Below are positions 1 through 6,576 of a stretch of 9,110 bases of DNA, in pieces (within the stretch, counting starts at the first letter, position 1; each line of letters starts with the position of its first letter). Source of the DNA: an uncultured Altererythrobacter sp. (lineage in GTDB: Bacteria > Pseudomonadota > Alphaproteobacteria > Sphingomonadales > Sphingomonadaceae); assembly GCA_946885545.1 (NCBI GenBank), contig CAMPGP010000067.1, positions 1-9,110 on the forward strand, read 5' to 3'. Position numbers and translations under genes: made by a program. The notes below the pieces were generated by a model. It searched no databases. It saw only the letters and a program-made list of their open reading frames with translations, and was not told the DNA's origin.

Positions 1-100
1 CGAGGACGTGATCGTCGTTGTCGATGGCGACGAAATCCTGGTCACGAGCGCTAGCGGGGCGCAGCGGGTCGGCAAGCTCGGCGGGGCGGGGGGAGCATGA
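1..100 (+). CDS. C-terminal end of a sugar-phosphate nucleotidyltransferase, probably mannose-1-phosphate guanylyltransferase (partial)
   Basis: The open frame enters from the left edge (first full codon at base 2) and ends at TGA 98-100, leaving 32 residues that begin EDVIVVVDGDEILVTSASGA. A hydrophobic beta-strand of the 'DVIVVVD..ILV' kind, followed by a short tail with 'QRVGKL', resembles the end of the catalytic domain of mannose-1-phosphate guanylyltransferases, whose tails typically read like 'D.vlVad.....qdVkk'. That enzyme makes GDP-mannose from mannose-1-phosphate and GTP. The identification rests mainly on the next gene, a mannose-6-phosphate isomerase whose ATG overlaps this stop as ATGA, which indicates one operon and translational coupling. 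The fragment is too short to exclude another nucleotidyltransferase. Confidence 0.6.
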   Translation, partial: EDVIVVVDGDEILVTSASGAQRVGKLGGAGGA

Positions 101-906
101 GCGGTCGCGCGCTGCCCGCGCGGATGATCGAGAAGGTCTGGGGGCGCGAAGCTCTGCCCGAACCGTTCGCCGGGACTGCAGGAAAACGCATCGGCGAAAT
201 CTGGTTCGAACCGCCGCCCGAATTGGCGGGCATCCTCGCCAAGTACATCTTCACCAGCGAGCGCCTGTCGATCCAGGTCCATCCCGATGCCGCGCGCGCG
301 CCGGCGGGGAAGCGCGGCAAGGACGAGTGCTGGTTGGTGCTCGATGCCGAACCGGGAGCGACGCTCGCGATCGGGTTCGAGCGCGAAGTTTCCCAGCCGG
401 AGATGCGTGCCGCGGCGCTCGACGGTTCGATCGAGCGGCTGCTCGCCTGGCATCCGGCGCACGCAGGCGATTTCTTCTACCTGCCCGCCGGGACGGTTCA
501 TGCGATCGGGCCCGGGCTGTCGCTGGTCGAGGTGCAGCAGAACAGCGACGTGACCTATCGCCTCTACGATTATGGCCGGCCGCGCGAACTCCATCTCGAA
601 CGCGCACTCGCGGTTGCCAGTGGCGAACCGCACCCCCCGCATCACCGGCGGTCCGTCGGCACGCACGGAGAGGCGGCGCTGGTCGAGGGGCCGTATTTCC
701 GGATGGACCGCGTCGAGGGCCCGCCGCAACCGGAGATCGCGGAGCGATACCGGGGGGCGTTGCTCGTCATGCCGCTCGCCGGAGCGGTCATGGTCGGGGG
801 CGACAGGATCGAGGCCGGAGGGTGCGGCGTCGCCAGCGACATAGCGGCGATCGATTTCGCCCGATGCCGCGGCGCGCTGCTCGCGCAGGAAGTCGTAGCG
901 GCCTAG
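97..906 (+). CDS. manA: Class I mannose-6-phosphate isomerase
   Basis: This is a 269-residue cytoplasmic cupin-type zinc enzyme that interconverts fructose-6-phosphate and mannose-6-phosphate, feeding GDP-mannose and surface polysaccharide synthesis. The class I (phosphomannose isomerase type I) signature is visible: QVHP at 60-63 supplies ligands Q60 and H62, E77 in KDECW is the third ligand, and H135 in LPAGTVHAIG is the fourth. It is followed by the conserved QQNSDVTYRLYDYGR block at 147-161. The length fits the short alphaproteobacterial form, which lacks the extra helical domain of the ~390-residue enterobacterial enzyme. The ATG at 97 overlaps the upstream stop (ATGA) and has GGGGGAG just upstream; M10 is a possible later start but lacks the overlap. 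The gene ends 7 bp before the end of the convergent bphP gene. Confidence 0.9.
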   Translation: MSGRALPARMIEKVWGREALPEPFAGTAGKRIGEIWFEPPPELAGILAKYIFTSERLSIQVHPDAARAPAGKRGKDECWLVLDAEPGATLAIGFEREVSQPEMRAAALDGSIERLLAWHPAHAGDFFYLPAGTVHAIGPGLSLVEVQQNSDVTYRLYDYGRPRELHLERALAVASGEPHPPHHRRSVGTHGEAALVEGPYFRMDRVEGPPQPEIAERYRGALLVMPLAGAVMVGGDRIEAGGCGVASDIAAIDFARCRGALLAQEVVAA

Positions 907-918
907 CTTCGGCCTACG
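894..918. terminator. Candidate shared hairpin between convergent manA and bphP
   Basis: CGTAGCGGCC at 894-903 can pair with GGCCTACG at 911-918, giving an 8-bp stem with a 2-base bulge and a 7-base loop. The stop codons of both genes (904-906 on +, 914-916 on -) lie in the loop and stem. The gap between the genes is only 7 bp, so any terminator must overlap coding sequence. There is no T run on either strand, so at best it is a weak, non-canonical bidirectional terminator. Confidence 0.25.
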
Positions 919-3469
919 CGCCGGTGAAGGCCGCCAGCGCGCCTTCGATCTCGTCCTTGCCGTAGGGCTTCTTGAGTATGCCCAGCGCACCGCTTTCGGT
1001 GAGCGCTCCGTTAGCCTCGCCATAGCCGGTCGCGAAATAGAACGGGATTTCCAGTTCGCGCAGCTTGCGCGCCACCGGTTCGCTCGATTCGCTGCCCAGG
1101 TTGTAATCGAGGATGGCGAACTCCGGTCGGTCGTCGGCGATATTGGAAAGCGCCGAACCGACGCTGCCGCTGACGCTGACCACCTTGACCCCGAGCTGTC
1201 GGAGACAGTCCTCGGTGTCCATCGCGATGATCATGCTGTCTTCGACCACGAGCACATGATTCGGCATCCGCCCGGCCGGAACGGATCCCGCCTCGGTTTG
1301 CGCCTTGCGCTCCTTCTCCCGTGTGCTTCCGCTCACGCTGGTAACGAAACGATCGGGGATCACGAAGTCGGCCTCCACGCCTGCGAGTTTGTAACGAATA
1401 TCTGCGCTTCCCTTGAGTTCGAAGGGGATCGATTTTTCGATGATCATCGTGCCGAACCCGCGCCGCTCCGGCGGCTTCACAGGCGGACCGCCGCGCTCGC
1501 GCCAGCCTATGGCGAGGCCGCCGTCCGCGTCCCGCGTGAGGGTCACCGTCAGCGATCCGCTGCTGTCGCACAGCGCGCCGTACTTCGCCGAATTGGTCAT
1601 CATCTCGTGCATGACCAGCGCCAACACCGTGTAGGCTTCCGGCGCGATGAGTACGTCGTCGCCCTCGATCGTCAGCCGGTCCGCCTTGCCGGAGAGATAG
1701 GCCTGCGCCTCGTCCTCGAGCAGTTCGGTCACCGATGCGGGCGCCCAGTTTTCCTTGGTGATGTTGTCGTGAGCCGCAGCGAGCGCGCCGATGCGGCCGC
1801 CGATCAGGTCGACGAAGGCGGATACGTCGCGCGCCTCGTGGCGCGACTGATTGATCAGGCTGCGGATCAGATTGAGGATGTTGCGGACCCGGTGGTTGAG
1901 CTCGGCGATCAGCAATTCCTGCTGTTCCTGCGCCCTGTTCCGGTCCTGCATCGCTTCGTCGGTGAGCCGCAGAATCACCTCGAGCAGGGTGACGCGCAGC
2001 GACTCGGCGATGTGGCGCTCCGCTTCCGTCCATGGCGCGCTCGCCCCGCTGACCGATTCCTGCCACGCCTCGAAGCTCTTGCGCGGGGTCAGGCGCGAAC
2101 CGTGGGGTCCGGTCTCGACCGGCTTTTCCGGATTGCCCGCCCAGGTGACGACTTGCGGCAGCTCTCGGCGCCACAGGACGTAATAGTCCCGCGGTCGCCG
2201 CGAAACGGGTATCACCAGCGCGCCCGCCGCGCGGTCGGCGAACGCTTCCGCGGCCGGAATCTGCGCGGCGAGTGCGCGGCTGGCGAAAACCCGACTGGTC
2301 GATCCGCTGTTGAGCAGCGGCACCAGTGCGCGGAATTCCTCCTCGGTCGGCGCCTTGCCGCGCGCCTGATAGACACCTTCGACGAAGGCGCTCGAGCCGT
2401 CGTGCGGAATGACTTCGCCGATCACGGTCTCGATCGTGGTCAGGTTCTCGACCAGCGGTACGCCGCCCGCGAGGCGCGCCATCAGGCGGTCGTGTAGCGC
2501 ACGCCCCTTGCGTGCCTGCTCGGTCTTCTCGTCGGTGATGGACCGGTCGATCAGCAGCGAGAACAGCTGCGAGAACAGCTCGGCGACGGTGCGCAGCGAA
2601 TAGGGCAGCACGCAGGGCGAATAGTGATGGCAGGCGAACAGCCCCCATAGCTCCCCGCGCACAACGATCGAAATCGACATCGACGCCTCGACGCCCATGT
2701 TCTTGAGGTATTCGACGTGGATCGGCGAAACCGCGCGCAGGGTCGATAGGCTGAGATCGAGCGCCTCGCCCTCGAGCGAGACTGCCGGTTCGATCGGCAC
2801 CGGCTTCGCGTTGACGTCGCTTATGATCCGCAGCAGGTTGCGCAGGTAGAGCGCGCGCGCCTGCGCGGGAATGTCGGTCTTGGGGTAGCGCAGGTGCAGG
2901 AAAGCCTCGAGTTCGGGCTCGCGCGCTTCGGCGATCACTTCGCCGCTGAGGTCGTCGTGGAATTTGTAGACCATCACGCGATCGAAGCCGAGCAGCCGCT
3001 TGAGCTGTTCGGCAGCGCGCTGGCACAGCGCGTCCACGCCGCCTTGCTGCTCGATGTCCGCCATCATCGGGCGCAGCGATCCGACGTGGTTGGCGAAAGC
3101 CTCGCCCGCGTGCGGTTCGAATTCGATGACGGTCAGGCCGCCGGCCGAATGGAGCGCCAGATCGAAGCGCTCGCCGTCGCCGAGCAGATCGACGCCAAAC
3201 AGCCTTTCGACCGCGTCGACCTCGCGCACCGCCGACAGCGCCTCGCGCAGTTTCAGCACCGCATCGGGCGCGAACACCTCGACCAGCGGCATGCCCGAGG
3301 CAATCTGCGACCGGGTCGGGACGATTTCGCCGAAATTCGCCGAATAGTGGACGATCATCCAGTCGGCATTGACCGCCAGCAGTGCGCCGAAATCCTGGAT
3401 CTGGCCGAGTTTATGGATCGGCTCGCGGTCGCAATTGGTCAGGTCGACGTCGAAATCGGTCGCGCTCAT
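914..3469 (-). CDS. bphP: Bacteriophytochrome: biliverdin-binding HWE histidine kinase with C-terminal receiver domain
   Basis: This 851-residue soluble red/far-red photoreceptor kinase has the order PAS-GAF-PHY-HWE kinase-REC. C13 in LTNCDREPIH is the expected biliverdin-attachment cysteine. The GAF domain (about 140-310) has TDIPAQAR (D199), SPIHVEYL (H251) and ACHH (H281), matching the chromophore-pocket Asp and His residues of phytochromes. The PHY domain shows the tongue motif PRKSF at 462-466 and WAG at 443-445. The kinase has ELNHRVRN with H526 as phospho-acceptor, the N-box HEMMTNSAKYG (N626), WRERGG (W656-E658) and GFGT, which define the HWE family. The receiver (about 738-848) has E743-D744, phospho-acceptor D788, T814 and K834. 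This layout resembles Agrobacterium Agp2 (BphP2). ATG 3469 is chosen because it overlaps the bphO stop as ATGA and has GGGAAG just upstream. The frame stays open to 3859, but that extension lies over bphO and does not look like protein. Confidence 0.95.
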   Translation of the reverse strand: MSATDFDVDLTNCDREPIHKLGQIQDFGALLAVNADWMIVHYSANFGEIVPTRSQIASGMPLVEVFAPDAVLKLREALSAVREVDAVERLFGVDLLGDGERFDLALHSAGGLTVIEFEPHAGEAFANHVGSLRPMMADIEQQGGVDALCQRAAEQLKRLLGFDRVMVYKFHDDLSGEVIAEAREPELEAFLHLRYPKTDIPAQARALYLRNLLRIISDVNAKPVPIEPAVSLEGEALDLSLSTLRAVSPIHVEYLKNMGVEASMSISIVVRGELWGLFACHHYSPCVLPYSLRTVAELFSQLFSLLIDRSITDEKTEQARKGRALHDRLMARLAGGVPLVENLTTIETVIGEVIPHDGSSAFVEGVYQARGKAPTEEEFRALVPLLNSGSTSRVFASRALAAQIPAAEAFADRAAGALVIPVSRRPRDYYVLWRRELPQVVTWAGNPEKPVETGPHGSRLTPRKSFEAWQESVSGASAPWTEAERHIAESLRVTLLEVILRLTDEAMQDRNRAQEQQELLIAELNHRVRNILNLIRSLINQSRHEARDVSAFVDLIGGRIGALAAAHDNITKENWAPASVTELLEDEAQAYLSGKADRLTIEGDDVLIAPEAYTVLALVMHEMMTNSAKYGALCDSSGSLTVTLTRDADGGLAIGWRERGGPPVKPPERRGFGTMIIEKSIPFELKGSADIRYKLAGVEADFVIPDRFVTSVSGSTREKERKAQTEAGSVPAGRMPNHVLVVEDSMIIAMDTEDCLRQLGVKVVSVSGSVGSALSNIADDRPEFAILDYNLGSESSEPVARKLRELEIPFYFATGYGEANGALTESGALGILKKPYGKDEIEGALAAFTGA

Positions 3470-4026
3470 GCCGCTTCCCGCTCCCCGTGATCGGCGAGCG
3501 CAGCTTCGAAACGCGCGAACACCGCCAGTGCGGATGCGGCGGCGCGCGACGCGGTCGCGGAATCGGTGGGCTGCTCGATCCGCGGGCGAAGCGCGGACCA
3601 GAACTGCGCCATTCTCGGGTCGGCAAGGAAGGCGGTTGGCCAGTCGGCTCCCGTCCGCTTGCGCAAGTGCGCAAGCATGGCGCGATTGCCGAGCGACGAG
3701 CCGCCCAGCGTCCAGGCGACGCCGAGCGGTTCGGTCAGCTCGCGCGCGGGCGCTACCGCTTCGCGTTCCGCGCTTATGCCGAGATCGGCCAGATCGGCGC
3801 GGATCAGCGGAGCCTGCGCGGGCGGGCGAAATTCTTCGGGCACGTGTGCGGCGCACCACGCCTCAATCGGCGCCCGCGCGGCCAGCTGGACGGTGAGGAA
3901 CCCGGCGTAGCTTCGTCGGTCGGAGAGATCGAAGTCCGCCATGCTCCGGTCGAGGACGTCGTGTGCCTTGGCGGTCGCGTGGCGCAGATGGTTCCGCAGA
4001 TTTTGCGTATCGTTCGTCAAGTCCAA
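3466..4026 (-). CDS. bphO: Biliverdin-producing heme oxygenase (BphO)
   Basis: The enzyme cleaves heme to biliverdin, iron and CO and so provides the chromophore of the phytochrome encoded directly downstream; the two genes overlap as ATGA. From the TTG at 4026 it is 186 residues, a usual bacterial length. NHLRHATAKAHDVLDRSM near the N-terminus carries the proximal heme-ligand histidine (H22), and WTLGGSSLGNRAML (105-118) is the distal-helix glycine motif. The second glycine of the usual LGG is replaced by N114. The start is uncertain. The frame stays open to an ATG at 4110 (TTG at 4113), but the extra residues are not heme-oxygenase-like and show weak codon bias. TTG 4026 has GGGGA 9 bases upstream. 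TTG 4020 is also possible and would give a product starting MTNDTQNLRNHL. The family assignment is firm; the start is not. Confidence 0.85.
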   Translation of the reverse strand: MDLTNDTQNLRNHLRHATAKAHDVLDRSMADFDLSDRRSYAGFLTVQLAARAPIEAWCAAHVPEEFRPPAQAPLIRADLADLGISAEREAVAPARELTEPLGVAWTLGGSSLGNRAMLAHLRKRTGADWPTAFLADPRMAQFWSALRPRIEQPTDSATASRAAASALAVFARFEAALADHGEREAA

Positions 4027-4072
4027 GAAAGTGCGTCCCCAGAATCCAGCGTTTTCAGGCCACGCTTGAATT

Positions 4073-4108
4073 GCCCCACCGCAATCGGGGCGTAAGCCTC
4101 CTCGCCCC
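4073..4108 (-). other. bphO leader with two mutually exclusive hairpins around AGGAGG
   Basis: On the - strand GGGGCG (4108-4103) can pair with CGCCCC (4092-4087), placing AGGAGG (4102-4097) in the 10-base loop. Alternatively GCCCC (4091-4087) can pair with GGGGC (4077-4073), which frees the first arm. The stretch 4021-4118 has poor third-position GC bias in the frames that could be translated, so I read it as 5' leader rather than coding. The start codons that follow AGGAGG are poorly spaced (TTG after 12 bases, out of frame with bphO; GTG after 17). Whether the fold matters is unknown. Confidence 0.3.
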
Positions 4109-4118
4109 ATCAACGCTC

Positions 4119-4143
4119 AACACGCGAAGCCAGCGCACGTTCC
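4119..4143 (-). promoter_or_regulatory. Candidate EcfG-type (general stress sigma factor) promoter for bphO-bphP
   Basis: Read on the - strand, GGAAC (4143-4139) is followed after 17 bases by GTT (4121-4119). This fits the GGAAC-N16/17-(C)GTT pattern recognised by EcfG-type sigma factors of the alphaproteobacterial general stress response; the base before GTT is T rather than the common C. It lies in the gap between the stop of the upstream small gene (4173) and bphO. A transcript would start near 4110-4113, upstream of the AGGAGG of the bphO leader. The match is by eye only. Confidence 0.45.
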
Positions 4144-4172
4144 CGCGCAGCGTGATGAGCCCGCGGAAAACG

Positions 4173-4475
4173 TCAGGACTTGCCGAGGAGCTTCTGGCCT
4201 TGCTGACGCACCGCGCCTGCGATCATCGGTTCGACGAAAGCCAGCGCAGGCGGCAGGTCGATCTCGAACACCAGCTGGCCTTCCTCGATATCGACCCGGC
4301 CGTCGAGGTTCTGGCCCATCGCGCTCACGCGCATCGCCATGCGGTCTTCGCTCGGCCACGAGGTGTCGACCTTGGCCATGCCGCCGGGAATATGATCGCC
4401 CATCTCGTGGCTGCGGCTCCGCAGGCGCTCGCGCACGGTTTCGCGGGGGAGATCGTGGGGGATGGCGACGCGCAT
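4173..4475 (-). CDS. Polyhydroxyalkanoic acid system family protein (PHA_gran_rgn-like)
   Basis: This 100-residue protein begins MRVAIPHDLPRETVRERLRS and contains HEMGDHIPGGMAKVDTSWP, an RMAMRVSAMGQ strand, a DGRVDIEE strand, and a C-terminal helix with FVEPMIAGAVRQQGQKLL. This pattern matches the small proteins annotated as putative polyhydroxyalkanoic acid system or PHA-granule-region proteins (PF09650). Their biochemical role is not established; the name comes from proximity to PHA genes in other genomes. It shows no signal peptide or membrane segment and looks like a small alpha/beta lipid- or cofactor-binding fold, which is inference. Its ATG overlaps the stop of the upstream gene by one base (TGATG), and AAGAAG lies 8 bases upstream, so it is the last gene of the telA operon. 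No PHA synthase is visible in the window. Confidence 0.75.
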   Translation of the reverse strand: MRVAIPHDLPRETVRERLRSRSHEMGDHIPGGMAKVDTSWPSEDRMAMRVSAMGQNLDGRVDIEEGQLVFEIDLPPALAFVEPMIAGAVRQQGQKLLGKS

Positions 4476-5215
4476 CAGATATCTTCTTTCCCGGCGCCTT
4501 CGCCGTAACGGTAATCGAGGTAGCGGTGGCGCACGGCAAGGTCGTCGAGCGCGCCGTCGGCGAGCTGGCGGGTGACGCTGTCGATCTCGCGGCTGATCTT
4601 GCCGAGCCCTTCGGTAAGCTGCTGGTCGGGCGATGCGCCGGCGCGCTGCTCCTGGCGCAGGTGCGCGGGCACCTTGCGATACGAATCGATCATTTCGGGC
4701 AAGTGCTCGCCGACGAGCTGGCGAACCTCGCGCACTGCCGGGTGCGCCTGATCGACGGTTTCGAGCTGGAGGCCGAGCGAATCGAGCTGCACCCCGAGGT
4801 CGTCGACGATCTTCGCCGCGGGCGGGGGCAGGGCGGCGCGCTGATGCTCTAGCCACAGCTCGGTGCGGCCGACCAGCTCGCGCGCGTTGCCCTGATTAAG
4901 GTCGGCGCGCTGCGGCACCTTGATCTTCGGGAAGGCGGTGAAGACCCCGATCGCGACGACGATGGCGAGGAAGGTCAGCAAGACGCCCACGAACCCGATC
5001 CCGTCGACGATCAGCCCCGCGACCATCGCCGCGGCCACGATCCCGCCCACCGCGAGCACCACCCGCTTGAGCTTGCCCATCAGATGCCGCGTCTTGAGCT
5101 CGGCCGAACCGCGCCCGATCGAGCCGCGGCGGTGGTATCCCCCGGCGCGATTGTCGGCGAGCGACCGCTTCGCGCCGGCCAGGATCGCGTCGCTTTCGTG
5201 TGTGCTGTCGGCCAT
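4475..5215 (-). CDS. XpaC-like membrane protein, probable TelA partner
   Basis: This is a 246-residue protein with a basic, polar N-terminus (1-50), two adjacent hydrophobic helices (about 51-70 and 75-95, separated by VDGIG) and a long helical cytoplasmic region. HLPEMIDSYRKVPAHLR (171-187) resembles the central helix of the XpaC / 5-bromo-4-chloroindolyl phosphate hydrolysis family, which usually sits next to telA. That family name comes from an old phenotype in Bacillus and no enzymatic motif is visible here. The sequence similarity is weak by eye, so position counts for much: the ATG overlaps the telA stop by one base (TGATG) with GGAGGG just upstream, and its own stop overlaps the next start the same way. 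I infer that it anchors a membrane-associated assembly with TelA. Confidence 0.6.
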   Translation of the reverse strand: MADSTHESDAILAGAKRSLADNRAGGYHRRGSIGRGSAELKTRHLMGKLKRVVLAVGGIVAAAMVAGLIVDGIGFVGVLLTFLAIVVAIGVFTAFPKIKVPQRADLNQGNARELVGRTELWLEHQRAALPPPAAKIVDDLGVQLDSLGLQLETVDQAHPAVREVRQLVGEHLPEMIDSYRKVPAHLRQEQRAGASPDQQLTEGLGKISREIDSVTRQLADGALDDLAVRHRYLDYRYGEGAGKEDI

Positions 5216-6435
5216 CAGCCCTCCAGCGACAGCAGCGGCGAGGATTCGGTCGAGCCGATCTTGCTTTGCGCCTGTGCTTGGCCCTCGGCGCGGGCGATGT
5301 AGCCCTTCGACTTCTCGACCTCGGCCGAGAGCGTGGTGACCGTCTGCTTCATCGAATCGAGCGCGCGCAGCTTGAAGGTGTCGACCTCGTCCATCGTATC
5401 GTAGATGTTCTGGAACGCGCGCTGGAGCGTCTCGAGCGGGATCGTGCTCGAGGCGGCCTGCTCGTGAATCTTGCCGGTCTGTTCGCGCAGCATGGTGCTC
5501 GTCGAATCGATGATGCCGGCGGTGGTGCTGTTGAGCGCGGTGATCTGCTGCAGCACGAGGCGCTGGTTGGTCATCGCCTCGCTGACGGTAACCGCGGTGC
5601 GCAGCGCGCCGACGGTCGTCGTGCTCGCGCGGTCGACGCCCTTCACCAGTTCGACGTTGTTCTTCTTCACCAGGTCGAGCGCGAGGTAGCCCTGCACGCT
5701 CACCGCCATCTGGGTCAGCAAGTCCTGCGTGCGCTGGCGGACGTAGAAAAGCGCGGTCTCGCGGATCGCCTTGGCCTTGGCCGGATCGGTCGCGTCGAGC
5801 TCGGCAGCCTTGTCCTCCAGCCGCGCGTCGAGCGTGTTGGAGATGTGGATCATCTGCTCGAGATTGCCCATCGCTTCCCACAGCTTGGCGCGTTCCACAT
5901 CGATCGCGGCGTTGTCCATCAGCAGCTCGTCTTTGCCGTTGCCGAGCTTGGCGAGGATCTGCTGGATGTGCGTCTGCGCGCTCTGGTAGCTGCGGAAGTA
6001 GTCGTTCAGCTTGTTGCCGAACGGAATAATCCCGAGGAATTTCTTCGGGCCGGTCAGCTTGCCGCGGCGCGAGGGGTCGAGATCCTCCACCGTGCGGCGT
6101 AATTCGGCCAGGTTCGCACCGACGCCTTCGTCCTTGTCCATCGCGCGGATCGGGCGGTCGAGGAAGCGGTTCGAATGCTGCGAGGCCGCCATGATCTCCT
6201 TGCGGCCCATGTTGGTGAGCTGGTCGACCTTCTTGCCGAATTCCGGCGAATTGGCGTCGACCGAGACGAGATCTGCGACGAACGCGTCGACCTTTTCGTC
6301 GAGCTTGGATTTCTTCTCCTCGCTCACGGGCACGAGGCCCGCGGCCTTCTCGGCCGAGACGGTCGGCACCGGATCGGGTGGGGTCAGTTCGAAATCGGTG
6401 GCGGTCGCCGTGGCGGTCTTCGTTTCGGTGGCCAT
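5215..6435 (-). CDS. telA: TelA-family toxic anion resistance protein
   Basis: This 406-residue, largely alpha-helical soluble protein belongs to the TelA family (PF05816). Family blocks are clear: KKFLGIIPFGNKLNDYFRSY with SAQTHI (131-156), GKDELLMDNAAIDVERAKLW (167-186), ETALFYVRQR (226-235), and KKNNVELVKGVDRASTTTVG with ALRTAVTV following (257-284). An acidic, Thr/Pro-rich tail (1-40) precedes the first helix. Founding members were linked to tellurite resistance, and other members to resistance to cell-envelope stress; the molecular activity is unknown. The ATG at 6435 begins MATETKTATATATDFEL, has GAGGAG 12 bases and AAGAG closer upstream, and starts a three-gene operon. The frame is open for 87 further codons upstream, but these cross the promoter region and have no family character. 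A small CGGGG/CCCCG hairpin (6455-6468) sits in the 5' leader. Confidence 0.93.
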   Translation of the reverse strand: MATETKTATATATDFELTPPDPVPTVSAEKAAGLVPVSEEKKSKLDEKVDAFVADLVSVDANSPEFGKKVDQLTNMGRKEIMAASQHSNRFLDRPIRAMDKDEGVGANLAELRRTVEDLDPSRRGKLTGPKKFLGIIPFGNKLNDYFRSYQSAQTHIQQILAKLGNGKDELLMDNAAIDVERAKLWEAMGNLEQMIHISNTLDARLEDKAAELDATDPAKAKAIRETALFYVRQRTQDLLTQMAVSVQGYLALDLVKKNNVELVKGVDRASTTTVGALRTAVTVSEAMTNQRLVLQQITALNSTTAGIIDSTSTMLREQTGKIHEQAASSTIPLETLQRAFQNIYDTMDEVDTFKLRALDSMKQTVTTLSAEVEKSKGYIARAEGQAQAQSKIGSTESSPLLSLEG

Positions 6436-6478
6436 GCCTGCTCTTCGCTCCTCGCGGGGCAATCCCCGGTTCGACACT

Positions 6479-6507
6479 GTATTAAGAGCATAAGACACGG
6501 AATTCAA
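6479..6507 (-). promoter_or_regulatory. Candidate sigma-70-type promoter for the telA operon
   Basis: On the - strand TTGAAT (6507-6502) is separated by 17 bases from TAATAC (6484-6479), about 43 bases before the telA ATG. This is the most AT-rich spot in the divergent 141-bp gap, and the spacing is ideal, but each hexamer matches consensus only moderately; CTTAAT two bases upstream is another possible -10. No obvious operator repeats flank it, and no GGAAC element is present in this gap. Confidence 0.35.
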
Positions 6508-6528
6508 CGACCGCGCCGCTCGCCCGTG

Positions 6529-6547
6529 GCCGAATGTCGGCTTTTTT
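6529..6547 (+). terminator. Terminator-like hairpin plus T6 in the leader of the DUF389 gene
   Basis: GCCGA (6529-6533) pairs with TCGGC (6537-6541) across a 3-base ATG loop and is followed directly by six T residues (6542-6547). It would act on rightward transcription only. No rightward gene precedes it within the divergent gap, and it lies 29 bases before the DUF389 start, so it is either an attenuator or a chance structure. The stem is short (5 bp), but 4 of its 5 pairs are G-C. Confidence 0.4.
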
Positions 6548-6576
6548 CGATCCAAGGCAAGCGCTAAAGCCCCCCG

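Noticed and set aside
18..965. Long + strand open frame of 315 codons overlapping manA
   Set aside because: It is an Arg/Ala-rich shadow of manA in another frame with no family character. The manA frame carries all zinc ligands.
1256..2497. 413-codon + strand open frame antisense to bphP
   Set aside because: High GC bias removes stops from the opposite strand. The protein is low-complexity Arg/Asp/Val-rich, and bphP is unambiguous there.
2894..3490. 198-codon + strand open frame antisense to the 5' part of bphP
   Set aside because: It is antisense shadow of the PAS-GAF coding region and has no recognisable domain.
3470..3859. N-terminal extension of bphP by 130 codons
   Set aside because: The extension is Arg-rich, overlies bphO in another frame, and ends exactly where the ATGA-coupled real start lies next to the C13 motif.
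4015..4020. TTGACG on the - strand, resembling a sigma-70 -35 box
   Set aside because: It has no -10 at suitable spacing and lies at the bphO start, so any transcript from it would begin inside the gene.
5200..6102. 300-codon + strand open frame antisense to telA
   Set aside because: It is a mirror of the telA codons (Leu/Arg/Val/His-rich) without family motifs.
6471..6496. Rightward promoter for DUF389 (TCGACA near CATAAG)
   Set aside because: The -35-like hexamer is decent, but no -10 occurs at 16-18 bp spacing.
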